This document shows positions 18,073 to 26,726 of a stretch of DNA of 64,000 nucleotides, piece by piece. The translations under genes were made by a program, and so were the position numbers. Position 1 is the first letter of the stretch; each line of letters opens with the position of its first letter. Under the pieces are notes generated by a model. The model was not told the origin of the DNA. It was given only the letters and a program-made list of their open reading frames with translations, and ran no database searches. Source of the DNA: Chloroflexi bacterium TSY (GTDB lineage: Bacteria; Chloroflexota; Anaerolineae; Caldilineales; Caldilineaceae); the NCBI GenBank assembly GCA_019217005.1, contig JAHBNG010000043.1, positions 1 to 64,000 on the forward strand, given 5' to 3'.

Positions 18073-18453
18073 GACAAACTCCTGATTTGTGAGATCTATG
18101 GGTTAATTAAATGAGTGTTGACTGAAAAGTCTCTTCTGGAATGTGCTAACGTACAAGCGAGGTCATTCATGTATAAAATTTGGTTATGGATCCTTAAATA
18201 CAGAGGCTTATCAACCAAAAAGCGGATGACGAAACAGTTATCAGAGAAGAAATTGGTGCTGCTTACACTTTTTGGAGATCAGCGGACATTGAACGCAGGT
18301 TTTCACAGAGGACAATGAGGCAAGAATTGAAAACCTGAAAACTCACCAGTTTTGATGTTCATAAATCTGGATACATTCAGACTTCACCTGGAAGATGAGT
18401 GAAGCATATCTTTCGGGATTTACTTGTTGTCAGTTTATAACACTATACAGACT

Positions 18454-18668
18454 CAGTAGATCCAAATTTCAGGTTTTGAGAGAGAATTCTGGCTAAACAG
18501 TTGACATAAATACAAATTTGCCGGTCGATATCTAGTTTTTGCGTTAGATTTGGGCGATTTTCAGATATGAAATAGGTTGTTTTCTGTAACCGAAATCTGA
18601 ATAAATGACTCCAAAATCCCTGCAATCTCGACTGAAAATAGCCAAAAACGCCAAATTTGGATCTACTG
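18454..18668. repeat. 215-bp MITE, copy 2
   Basis: Exact 215 bp, same orientation as copy 1. The flanks are AGACT (18449-18453) and AGTCT (18669-18673), which are reverse complements rather than a direct duplication. This suggests a rearrangement or later mutation of one flank. The rest of 18073-18810 shows no supportable gene. Confidence 0.9.
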
Positions 18669-18856
18669 AGTCTGAAAAATGGACGTATTGATGGTGTAAC
18701 AATGACTATTGAACGATGACCGCCATCAGTTCGGTAATCATACGCTTACCGTACAAATCGTATGGAATATCTGGTAATCAAACGACTGACGGACCGTCCG
18801 ATGACGCAACTTGTACCGACTAAGGGGGAGCCTTTTAATGCTAGGATTCAACCTAG

Positions 18857-18935
18857 AACCTATCCGAAAAGCGGTTATGAGTCCAACCAGCTTCTCGGGT
18901 GAGCATGCATCGCCACAGAACGTTCCGGATAAGCA
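18857..18935. repeat. 79-bp palindromic element, copy 2
   Basis: AACCTATCCGAAAAG to CCGGATAAGCA, flanked by CCTAG and CTTAT (imperfect duplication, probably old). It reads open in frame with the downstream dehydrogenase gene (NLEPIRKAVMSPTSFSG...), so it could lengthen that gene's N-terminus if translation began upstream. Confidence 0.8.
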
Positions 18936-18990
18936 CTTATTGTCTATCCATAAATTCCCCCTGTTGATCCACTTGAAAAGCATACTTCCC

Positions 18991-20862
18991 ATGAGACACC
19001 TTGCTGGGCGTAAAGGGTTTCTTCAAAGTATGCCTGTTCGCATCATCACGTGGAGTAGCTTACTATGTGTATTGATCCTTCTGACTGAAGGATGTGGTCG
19101 GGATCGTTCCCATACCACATCAATCGAAGAGGAACCGGGCTTACTCGATAAAGCACCAGCGGGAAAAGGTGAAGCATCCACTCAAAACACGAATTCTTCT
19201 CCGTTTCCCTCAGCAACGACTGTTATTACTCCATCTATTCCTCAAGTCGATACTGAGTTTTTAGACGGTATCCTACCATCAGCGTGTGACCATCCGGAAG
19301 ACGTCAGCATGTTGTGTCATGTTGAACCCCATTATGTGAAGCTTGGGGTCGATATTCACGCTTCCACATTTGCACGATGGAGCTTACGCTGGCAAGACAC
19401 GAATTCCCAAAGTAGCTCTCCGACAGATTCTTATTTAGCGCTTACTGGAACTGAGACCCTTTATCTGCGTGCTCGACGGGTGGGTGCCGTAAATCCAAAC
19501 CTTTATCTTGTGGAACGCGATGGAGACCGTATTCCGATACGTTTGAGCAAGTATGGTTTGCAAGAAGAGTGGAGCGAGCTTTACATCCCCCTGGCAGAAA
19601 TTCAAGACGAGGAAGGGCGTTCGCCTGACTTTATGTCCCTTCAGGAACTTCAGATCGTTTTTGAATGGGCCGATATGACTGGTGAAGTTGAAATTGAGAG
19701 CGTGAAGTTTAAATCCGTCTGGCGAGAACCCGTCCAAGTAGACGAGGAATCACTCAAAATGCTCAAGGCACTGGGGCTTCCCACTGGATTTCGAGCTGAA
19801 GTCATTGCAACTGATGTACGTGCAATTACCCAAATTAACTTCATCCCCAGTGGAGATTTGCTCCTCAGCCTTCAGAACGGGCGCGTCTGGTGGTATACAG
19901 ATCATGATGCAGATGGTCGCTATGACGAGCGTCATCTCTATACCGCCGGACTATCGGAAGTGGTTGGTCTGCTTTATGATCCTGTGGATGGATCTGTATG
20001 GCTTGGAGGGCGTGGGCAGCTCTATCGCACATTGGATCGAAGTATGAATGGTGTAGCCGATCAGTATGACTTGCGTATTGATGGGTTACCCTGGGGGCGT
20101 CACCAAAATAATGGGCTTGTTTGGAATCCCGATCCCGATCCGTTTACCGGCGAGGCGGGTGGGCGGTGGATCTACTTTGGCCTTGGCTCGACGGAAGATT
20201 TGGACGTTGGTGGTTCTCTAAACGCCGCCATCCTGCGGTTTCCTCGCGATGGTCAGGGCCTTGAGTCTCTAGAGATTGTGAGTCGCGGTAACCGCAATCC
20301 CTATATGCTCGTTTGGGCAGATCTCGCCCATGAAACCGAAAACGGGGCTTCCGTTGCCACGTGGCAACTCTTCGCTAGCGAGAATGGTCCTGATTTTAAT
20401 AACGCACCCGACGAAGTGAACCATATCCGGTGGCAGCATCACTATGGCTTCCCAGAGCGATTTGGTCCAAGCGCAAACGATACAAGTAATGCTGCCAACA
20501 CCGATGAATTGTCGCAGATCGACGGGTTGCCCTATAGTGGCTCTCTCTATGCTGTTACGCCACACGCAAGTGCAAGCGGTCTGGCCTATATCGATCATCC
20601 TACTTGGCCTGCTGAGTATAGAACGCTCTATGTGTCGCTCTTTGGCCAAGTCTTTAGTGAAGAAATCGTGGGGCACACAGTAGAACGCATTGTGTTGATC
20701 CCAGAGACAACAGCGAGTGGACCTACATTTCGAGGTGAACCATCAACATTCATTGACGGTCTCGACCGTCCCCTACCCATGGCAACCGGACCAAACGGAA
20801 ACTTGATTGTGGGAGATTATGCGACGGGTATTGTGTATCGTGTTTGGTATGAGGAAGAATAA
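18991..20862 (+). CDS. Glucose/sorbosone dehydrogenase-like beta-propeller lipoprotein
   Basis: 623 residues from ATG 18991 (19030 is an alternative; neither has a strong ribosome site). A lipobox LTEGC follows a hydrophobic stretch, so it is a membrane-attached lipoprotein. A linker rich in Ser/Thr/Pro leads to a carbohydrate-binding-like region (~100-280) and then a PQQ-type propeller: LPTGFRAEVIATDVRAITQINFIPSGDLLLSLQNG, RHQNNGLVWNP, SRGNRNPYMLVWAD, EVNHIRWQHHYGFP. The open frame continues upstream through the 79-bp MITE, but the signal sequence argues for the internal start. The creatininase gene follows 17 bp downstream. Confidence 0.78.
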   Translation: MRHLAGRKGFLQSMPVRIITWSSLLCVLILLTEGCGRDRSHTTSIEEEPGLLDKAPAGKGEASTQNTNSSPFPSATTVITPSIPQVDTEFLDGILPSACDHPEDVSMLCHVEPHYVKLGVDIHASTFARWSLRWQDTNSQSSSPTDSYLALTGTETLYLRARRVGAVNPNLYLVERDGDRIPIRLSKYGLQEEWSELYIPLAEIQDEEGRSPDFMSLQELQIVFEWADMTGEVEIESVKFKSVWREPVQVDEESLKMLKALGLPTGFRAEVIATDVRAITQINFIPSGDLLLSLQNGRVWWYTDHDADGRYDERHLYTAGLSEVVGLLYDPVDGSVWLGGRGQLYRTLDRSMNGVADQYDLRIDGLPWGRHQNNGLVWNPDPDPFTGEAGGRWIYFGLGSTEDLDVGGSLNAAILRFPRDGQGLESLEIVSRGNRNPYMLVWADLAHETENGASVATWQLFASENGPDFNNAPDEVNHIRWQHHYGFPERFGPSANDTSNAANTDELSQIDGLPYSGSLYAVTPHASASGLAYIDHPTWPAEYRTLYVSLFGQVFSEEIVGHTVERIVLIPETTASGPTFRGEPSTFIDGLDRPLPMATGPNGNLIVGDYATGIVYRVWYEEE

Positions 20863-20879
20863 AGAAAGGAGAATCTATT

Positions 20880-21779
20880 ATGCGTGAAGTCCGATGGGAG
20901 CGAATGTTTCCAGATGAACTTGAGGCCGCAATTGCGGCTCATCCAATTGTCTATTTTGCCTATGGACTCTGTGAACCGCATGGTCCTCAGAATGCAGTGG
21001 GACTTGATGCACTCAAGGCTCATGGTATCTGCTGTCGGGCGGCGCGTGAACACGGTGGAATCGTGGCACCACCCGACTATTGGCATATTCACGAGATCGG
21101 TCTCTATGCTTCGTGGGCAGAGGAGAATGTTGGACAGGCACGCTCGTGGCTGACTGCTATGCCACCCTGGATGCACTTTAAGAACATCTGCTATCACTTG
21201 CGAGCAGCAGATGCCCTTGGATTTCATGGCACAATTCTTGTAACAGGCCACTACGGGCCAAACTGGCAGGATTTGAAGACGCTCATCGACCTTTTGCAAC
21301 CCCATTTTGCGATGCGAATCTACGGTCTGCCCGATTTTGAGGCCAACAGTCCTGGCTTTGATGGTGATGGTCGCGCGACAGGCGATCATGCGGGTAAGGT
21401 AGAAACCTCTCTTCTGTGGGCATTGGAGCCAGATTGTGTCGATGTATCGCGTTTTCCTGCTGAGGATGCATCCGGCCCTCACTTTGCCATGGGCCAAAAC
21501 GCGCGTGAAGCAAACCGCCAGATCGGTGAGCGGATGGTGGATGATGAGGTACGTTGGCTCGGAAATAAAGCGGCAGAATTACTCGCTGACTATGCGCGTC
21601 ATACACCAGTGACCCGGAAACCGCTGACGTTCATGCAAATCGAGACGATCTGGCAGGATGAAGTCTTCCCCAAACTTGCCGATTTCAAGACAATGGATTA
21701 TCTGGAACGCCCACCTCCTGCAGACGACTCTGTCTGGTGCATCAATTACGAAATCCCTGAGACATCTCAACTGCATTGA
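20880..21779 (+). CDS. Creatininase-family amidohydrolase
   Basis: 299 residues with AAAGGAG ahead of ATG. Family metal motifs: GLCEPHGPQNAVGLDAL (Glu, His, Asp), IHEIG, TGHYGPNWQDL (His) and DHAGKVETSLLWAL (Glu). Creatininase-family enzymes open cyclic or N-linked amides using Zn or Mn. It lies 17 bp after the dehydrogenase lipoprotein and upstream of a sulfatase. The substrate is undetermined; it could be a formamide or lactam in sugar or nucleotide salvage. Cytoplasmic. Confidence 0.88.
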   Translation: MREVRWERMFPDELEAAIAAHPIVYFAYGLCEPHGPQNAVGLDALKAHGICCRAAREHGGIVAPPDYWHIHEIGLYASWAEENVGQARSWLTAMPPWMHFKNICYHLRAADALGFHGTILVTGHYGPNWQDLKTLIDLLQPHFAMRIYGLPDFEANSPGFDGDGRATGDHAGKVETSLLWALEPDCVDVSRFPAEDASGPHFAMGQNAREANRQIGERMVDDEVRWLGNKAAELLADYARHTPVTRKPLTFMQIETIWQDEVFPKLADFKTMDYLERPPPADDSVWCINYEIPETSQLH

Positions 21780-21825
21780 GAAAGTTTAACCACGGCACAT
21801 TATGAAAAATTAGTACTTTATCAGT

Positions 21826-21952
21826 TGTGACTCAATGGGATCTCGAATGGTTGACATGAAAAATTAAACCATGAAGGCACTGAAGAAGAAGCAGACACTC
21901 CTTCAATCCCTTCAATTCCTTCATGGTACAAATAGCTCTTCTTGACTTTAAG
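21826..21952. repeat. CATGAAGG inverted-repeat element, copy 1
   Basis: ACCATGAAGGCACTGAAG faces CTTCAATTCCTTCATGGT. The homologous copy at 44011-44163 has better preserved outer ends. It sits between the creatininase and sulfatase genes. Confidence 0.55.
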
Positions 21953-21972
21953 TCGTTTACAAAGGAGCCATA

Positions 21973-23418
21973 ATGGCAAGCCGCAACCCGAACCAACCCA
22001 ATATTATCTTTATCCTTTCTGATGACCAAGGGCCCTGGGCATTAGGCTGTGCGGGCAATCCAGAAATCCGCACTCCCAATCTCGACCGTTTGGCCGCCAG
22101 CGGAATACGCTTCGAGAGCTTCTTTTGTACATCACCCGTCTGTTCACCAGCACGAGCATCGCTCTTGACGGGGCGAATTCCATCGCAACATGGTGTTCAT
22201 GACTGGATTCGTGAAGGCAATATGGCAGACGAAGGAAAACAGAGCAAAGAAGCAATCGATTACTTGGCAGGTCAGCTAGCATATACAGAGATTCTGGCCG
22301 AAAATGGTTATCTCTGTGGATTCAGCGGCAAATGGCATCTAGGTGACAGTCTCAATCCACAAAAAGGCTTCACCCACTGGTATGTTCATGAGCGCGGAGG
22401 TGGTCCCTACTACAACGCTCCGATGATCCGTGATGGTCAACCCGTTCAAGAACCGGGCTACCTTTCCGACCTGATCACGGATGATGCATTGGCCTTTATC
22501 GAGACAAATATGGAGACGAAGCAGCCCTTCTGTTTGCATGTCCATTACACTGCCCCCCACAGTCCGTGGATCGACAATCACCCGCCAGAGATCGTTGAAT
22601 CCTATGCAGATTGTCCATTTGAGAGCTGTCCCCAAGAACCTCGTCACCCTTGGGCCAATGCGCTGCAGCCTGCCCATGAAGATCCAATCCCCAACCTGCA
22701 GGGTTATTTTGCCTCGGTGACGGCAATGGATATGAACATTGGTCGGATTCTGGACCGGCTGGATGAATCGGAGTTGACCGAAAACACGCTTGTCTTTTTT
22801 ACGAGCGACAACGGTTTTAACTGTGGGCATCACGGCATTTGGGGCAAAGGCAATGGCACCTTCCCTCAAAACATGTACGATACATCTGTCAAGGTTCCAA
22901 CCATCATCAGTCAACCGGGACGCATCGCGCAGGATGTTGTCTGTGATACATTGCTGAGCGGCTATGACTTTATGCCCACATTGCTTGATTATCTCGGATT
23001 GGAGAATCCAATGGCGGAACAGTTACCGGGTCGTAGCTTTGTACCGCTTTTGAGCAGTGGACAAGAGCCAAACGATGAGCAGGAAGACGGTGCGACTCAT
23101 GTCGTTGTTTACGATGAGTATGGTCCTGTTCGTATGATACGCTCAAAAACTTGGAAGTATGTACACCGCTACCCTTATGGCCCTCACGAACTTTACGATC
23201 TGGTAGAAGACGCCGATGAACGTACCAATTTAGTGGACGATGCAGGGTATGCTGATATTGTGAAACAAATGAAGGGAGAATTGGAAGCTTGGTTTGTGCA
23301 ATATGTCGATCCTGCCCGTGATGGGACGCATGAAGCAGTTACAGGAGCGGGTCAGTTGGATCTAGCTGGTCCAGCAGGAAAGGGGGCCCCGGCATTTGCA
23401 CAAGAGAGGCAGTTTTAG
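21973..23418 (+). CDS. Sulfatase (arylsulfatase A-like)
   Basis: 481 residues, AAGGAG upstream. The N-terminal metal site is IIFILSDDQG. CSPARASLLTGR (about residue 57) is the formylglycine-conversion signature (CxPxR). Further sites are GKWHLG, HYTAPHSPW and FTSDNGFNCGHHGIWGKG. No signal peptide is seen, so it may act in the cytoplasm on imported sulfated sugars, or leave by another route. No anaerobic sulfatase-maturase or FGE gene is in the window. A hairpin terminator follows at 23433-23482. Confidence 0.93.
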   Translation: MASRNPNQPNIIFILSDDQGPWALGCAGNPEIRTPNLDRLAASGIRFESFFCTSPVCSPARASLLTGRIPSQHGVHDWIREGNMADEGKQSKEAIDYLAGQLAYTEILAENGYLCGFSGKWHLGDSLNPQKGFTHWYVHERGGGPYYNAPMIRDGQPVQEPGYLSDLITDDALAFIETNMETKQPFCLHVHYTAPHSPWIDNHPPEIVESYADCPFESCPQEPRHPWANALQPAHEDPIPNLQGYFASVTAMDMNIGRILDRLDESELTENTLVFFTSDNGFNCGHHGIWGKGNGTFPQNMYDTSVKVPTIISQPGRIAQDVVCDTLLSGYDFMPTLLDYLGLENPMAEQLPGRSFVPLLSSGQEPNDEQEDGATHVVVYDEYGPVRMIRSKTWKYVHRYPYGPHELYDLVEDADERTNLVDDAGYADIVKQMKGELEAWFVQYVDPARDGTHEAVTGAGQLDLAGPAGKGAPAFAQERQF

Positions 23419-23432
23419 ATAATCAGTTTCTC

Positions 23433-23482
23433 GGAAGAGGTCAAGAACAGCCTCGTTGGCGAACTCATCTCTGACCTCTTCC
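23433..23482 (+). terminator. Hairpin downstream of the sulfatase gene
   Basis: GGAAGAGGTCA (23433-23443) and TGACCTCTTCC (23472-23482) form a perfect 11-bp stem 15 bp after the sulfatase stop. There is no strong T-run, so it is a weak terminator or transcript-end structure. Confidence 0.5.
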
Positions 23483-23556
23483 TATTAGATAATATAGGAA
23501 AGGAGTTAGAATGAGAGAGACAGAAAGAGAGAAGCTGTCACTCGGAATCGAACTCC

Positions 23557-23660
23557 GGCTTGGTAAAAAGGACCGCCCTCTTCCCGCGGTGCGACCGCCC
23601 TTCCCGGACCGTCCACCAAGCCGACGCCTAGAACCGTCGCAAGCGTGTAGCATCTCGAAT
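23557..23660 (+). ncRNA. Candidate IS110 bridge RNA leader
   Basis: GGCTTGGT (23557-23564) and GGAC (23570-23573) pair with GTCC (23611-23614) and ACCAAGCC (23615-23622), enclosing a 37-nt GC-rich loop. GACG/CGTC and other short stems follow. In IS110-group elements the guide (bridge) RNA is encoded between the left end and the transposase, the position seen here. The assignment rests on position and foldability only; guide loops were not matched to donor and target. Confidence 0.4.
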
Positions 23661-23737
23661 GCCATAATAGGAAAACGGAAAAGAGCGTCCGAAAAAAATG
23701 ACCAAAGGCAATCCTCAAGTGAATGAGGAGGTCAAAA

Positions 23738-24950
23738 ATGCAGATATTCATAGGAATAGACTGGAGTGAAACAAAACATGATGTAATGATAACGGATGAA
23801 AACGGTCGTCGAATTAACTACATGACAATAGAACATAGTGTGGATGGCTTTAAGCAACTAGAAAAGTGGCGAGAAACGATGGATATCGGCCATGAAAATG
23901 TCGAATCGGATTAGAGACAGCACATAATCTGATAATTGACTACTTATGGGATGCTGGGTATACAAATCTATATGTCCTCCCACCGAACGTGGTCAAAGCA
24001 AGTCGGGCGAGGTACAATCAGAGCGGTGCTCGCACTGATGAAAGTGATGCATATACGATAGCTGAACTGGTCAGAACAGATGTTCACCGATTCTATCCTT
24101 GGCATCCAGGGAGTGAATTACTCCAGCAAATGCGCATCGTGGTGAGCATGACCGAGTTTTGGCGCAAAGAAACGGTTGCTGTCTCCAATCGCTTGCGTAG
24201 TTGTTTGCTCAGATACCATCCCGCTTTGCTCAATGTCTTTAGTTGGCCATCGCCCATTGCAGCTCATCTGATTCTGGCTTATCCGTCGCCGCAAGCAGCA
24301 GAAAAAGCAACCTATGATGAATTTCAGGTCTTTCTCAAGCAACATAAACATAATCAGCCCTCCAAATGGCTCACCTGTTTTGATGCCTTGACCACACAAC
24401 ATCCCCGTTCAGCTCCGGTGTTGCCCAAGCTTGTCAAGTTCAAGCCCAGCAACTTGCCCGACTCTTGCTCCATACCCTCAACTCCAAGCAAGCAACACTC
24501 CAACAGTTGAACTCTCTTTTTCTGCAACACGAGGATCACCCCATTTTTGCTTCCCTGCCGGGCGCAGGAGAGCTCTTGGCTCCCTCTTTGCTGGTCAAAT
24601 TTGGCGAAGATCGCCGCCGCTTCCCCCATTCCAGCATGGTCCAGACTTTAGCTGGCACGGCTCCCGTTACCAACCAAAGTGGCAAAGTCCACTTGGTCCA
24701 CTTTCGCCGCTCTTGTGATAAAGAGTTTCGTTACTTTTCTCAGCAACTGGCTCGTTCTTCGCGCCAGCAATCTCGCTGGGCTTCGGCTTACTTTACAAGC
24801 TCGTCAAAGGGCCACTCGGTCAGTCGCTCTCATCGGGCTTTAGCCAACCGCTGGCTGGCCATTCTTTGGAAAATGTGGCAAGACCGAACCACCTATGACG
24901 AATCTTTCCACATTCGTCAACGAACTATCCGTCGTCGACCACAAGCTTAG
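23738..24950 (+). pseudogene. IS110-family transposase, frameshifted copy 2
   Basis: Start ATG 23738 (MQIFIGIDWSETKHDV) has GAGGAGG seven bases upstream. The frame breaks at ~23900 (four A's where copy 1 has five and stays in frame). It runs intact from GLETAH through TDESDA to about 24.4 kb, and shifts again before LPGAGELLAP...GTAPVTNQSGK. DEDD and serine residues are all present, so a shift-free protein of about 400 residues can be rebuilt by combining copies. Neither copy is intact as sequenced. Confidence 0.87.
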
Positions 24951-24969
24951 TTTTCTGCTTTCTTTTTTT

Positions 24970-25072
24970 CAGCTACGGCAAAGTCGGGTACAAAAAATGA
25001 CCATAAGGGGTGAAATCCTAGAGCAGCCCTCTGTTTGCATGAAAAATTTGTACCCGACTTTTGCTGCTACTG
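24970..25072. repeat. ~103-bp inverted-repeat element (T7-target family), copy 2
   Basis: CAG...CTG element between TTTTTTT at 24963-24969 and 25073-25079. Carried inside the IS110 copy downstream of its transposase. Confidence 0.75.
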
Positions 25073-25317
25073 TTTTTTTCTTGATTGCCTTTGATTTCTC
25101 TCTTATGTCTACTTGCTACCAGCTCAATACCCAAGTTTACATAAAGTCGGAATTGTTGATTTTTTCCGACTCTTTTCAACGCGCCTATTTGGTATCTCTC
25201 TTACTGACTAAGCGTGTCCGGGAAGTTCACCCCCTTCTATTCCGGAAGAACCAGAAAATTACGTAGATTCTTCTTGCTGGACGGGTCGAACGGGCGGCGC
25301 ATCGATTGCTGTGCGAA

Positions 25318-26112
25318 CTAGCGATAGATGATCTCACGGATCTCGTCACTCTGCAATCGCACAGTCTGACTATCGACGCGTTCGACACCTGGTTGTGACG
25401 CTGCACTATCAGCACTATCGGTGTGAAAGTAGCGCTTTTCCAGTACGAATGGCCCTTGCCAGACTACGGGCAGAATGGGTTCGGTGCGTTGTTTCTTGAT
25501 GGCTTGCTTGATGCCTGTGCGGATGCGGATGCGCGCTTCCTGAGCCGAAAGGGAAATAGCTGATCCGCGGCCCAGCCCCCGTTTCACGGACACGGTCGTG
25601 ATGCCATCCACCAGATCTTGTGCTTCTCGGCAGGCATCTTCTTCTCCACTGAGAAAGATGAGCGGCAGGCCGAATGAGCCAAAGTAGAGAGCAATCTGGG
25701 CAATTTCACCAATGGGTTTCCCGTTAAGTTTATAATGGTCGATGGTACGGCTGTTCTGGGTGTGGTTCTGGTTGCTGGTTGGTACGCCTGCTCGGGCGTG
25801 CTGACCGATCATCACACAGACGTCATATTCTGCAATCACTTCGTTGAGGCGAGACCAGGGCGGTGAAGGGCGTCCATGCAATAATTTTGCGGCAGCGTGC
25901 AGATCCTCAAAATTGATGCCGCCAGCACCATGTCCGTCCCATACCAGAATATCGTTAATACCGACATCCAGCAGCCCATCGACAGCGGCGTTGACTTCAG
26001 CAGTCTCCAATTTCTTTGCCTGCTCATAGTATTGACCGTCGGGATAGGATTGTTGGGCAAATGAAACGACTCCGGCCACACCTTCCATATCGGTTACCAT
26101 AAAGACTTTCAT
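25318..26112 (-). CDS. M55-family D-aminopeptidase (DppA-like)
   Basis: 264 residues from ATG 26112, which has AAGGAG at good spacing; the longer frame begins inside a MITE. Zinc-site motifs: MVTDMEGVAGV (Asp-x-Glu near the N-terminus), LVWDGHGAGG, MIGQHARAGV and FLSGEEDACREA. DppA enzymes cleave D-amino-acid peptides or amides in the cytoplasm. It sits upstream of, and divergent from, the ABC importer, which may supply its substrate. The MITE at 26137-26207 lies directly in its upstream region. Confidence 0.9.
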   Translation of the reverse strand: MKVFMVTDMEGVAGVVSFAQQSYPDGQYYEQAKKLETAEVNAAVDGLLDVGINDILVWDGHGAGGINFEDLHAAAKLLHGRPSPPWSRLNEVIAEYDVCVMIGQHARAGVPTSNQNHTQNSRTIDHYKLNGKPIGEIAQIALYFGSFGLPLIFLSGEEDACREAQDLVDGITTVSVKRGLGRGSAISLSAQEARIRIRTGIKQAIKKQRTEPILPVVWQGPFVLEKRYFHTDSADSAASQPGVERVDSQTVRLQSDEIREIIYR

Positions 26113-26136
26113 TCCTATGAGCTCCTTATTCATGAG

Positions 26137-26207
26137 TGTGTACCACAAAGTGTGTAACTGAACACTGCTCAGTCAGAGAACAGCTGTATTTACACGCTTT
26201 GGGACAC
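26137..26207. repeat. ~71-bp inverted-repeat element (TGTGTACC ends), copy 2
   Basis: TGTGTACCACAAAGTGTG (26137) faces CACGCTTTGGGACAC (26207). It shares TCAGTCAGAGAAC internally with the 9661 copy in inverted order. Directly upstream of the M55 gene. Confidence 0.65.
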
Positions 26208-26315
26208 GTTCCCTTATTCGCAATGAAGAATAAGCACACTGGTCGATTCTTCAAATCGCATGATGGAGAATCCAGTGAAGCTTCGCCTCAAACCGACAAG
26301 TGGTCGTCCAAGGCG

Positions 26316-26356
26316 GATAGTGGATAGTGGCTTGTGTGACCACTATCCACTATCCA
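26316..26356. repeat. 16-bp-arm hairpin of GGATAGT repeats
   Basis: GGATAGTGGATAGTGG (26316-26331) and CCACTATCCACTATCC (26341-26356) form a perfect stem in the divergent M55/ABC intergenic region. Function unknown. Confidence 0.5.
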
Positions 26357-26595
26357 CTGTCTACAAAACTTGACTCCTTTGTACGGATTTTTCTATATGA
26401 AGATTCCTAGTTAGACTCACGACCACTTTCCGGAAAGGTTCTTCGCGAGAATCTTAGCATTTCATGTTGGAAACTGTCAATCAGTTTTTCAACGTGGAGA
26501 GAGATAAGTCCGAGGAATCTACGGCTGGTTGGCTATGGACCATTGGGTAGCAAAGTTGACCATTTTGTAGAAGAATATCCTGTATAAAGTGCGCA

Positions 26596-26630
26596 TTGAC
26601 GATTCAAAAATAGTGTGTTAGATTACACAC
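26596..26630 (+). promoter_or_regulatory. Sigma-70-type promoter with overlapping palindromic operator
   Basis: TTGACG (26596-26601) and TAGATT (26619-26624) are separated by 17 bp. The palindrome GTGTGT-6-ACACAC (26613-26630) covers the -10 box, placing a repressor site over the promoter. A second small palindrome, GTTCG...CGAAC, follows. Promoter to start codon is about 100 bp. It should drive the binding-protein gene at 26727. Confidence 0.6.
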
Positions 26631-26726
26631 AGATGTTCGTTCGAGAAGCGAACACACACCTCTTCAGATTTGATAATGTCCACTGTCTCGTTGATTCATA
26701 GAACCACAATCCAAAGGAGAAGAACG

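Larger units (their letters stand above)
23500..25229 (+). mobile_element. IS110-family element, copy 2
   Basis: The right end is set by divergence from copy 1 at 25229. The left end is unresolved because copy 1 is cut by the window edge; it must lie between the sulfatase stop and 23738, and 23500 is approximate. Contents in order: structured leader (about 23557-23660), transposase 23738-24950 (frameshifted), 103-bp inverted-repeat element 24970-25072, then about 155 bp of right end. An upstream non-coding leader is the IS110-group arrangement. Confidence 0.8.

Noticed and set aside
18115..18318. 67-codon plus-strand open frame as a gene
   Set aside because: No recognisable domain or ribosome site, and it lies in a MITE-rich gap.
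23514..23726. 71-codon open frame in the IS110 leader as a gene
   Set aside because: Charged low-complexity product over a strongly structured GC-rich region; better read as a non-coding leader.
24970..25072. The 103-bp segment as the IS110 guide RNA downstream of the transposase (IS1111-type layout)
   Set aside because: The same segment occurs alone with its own flanking repeats at 37386-37489, so it is a separate mobile element.
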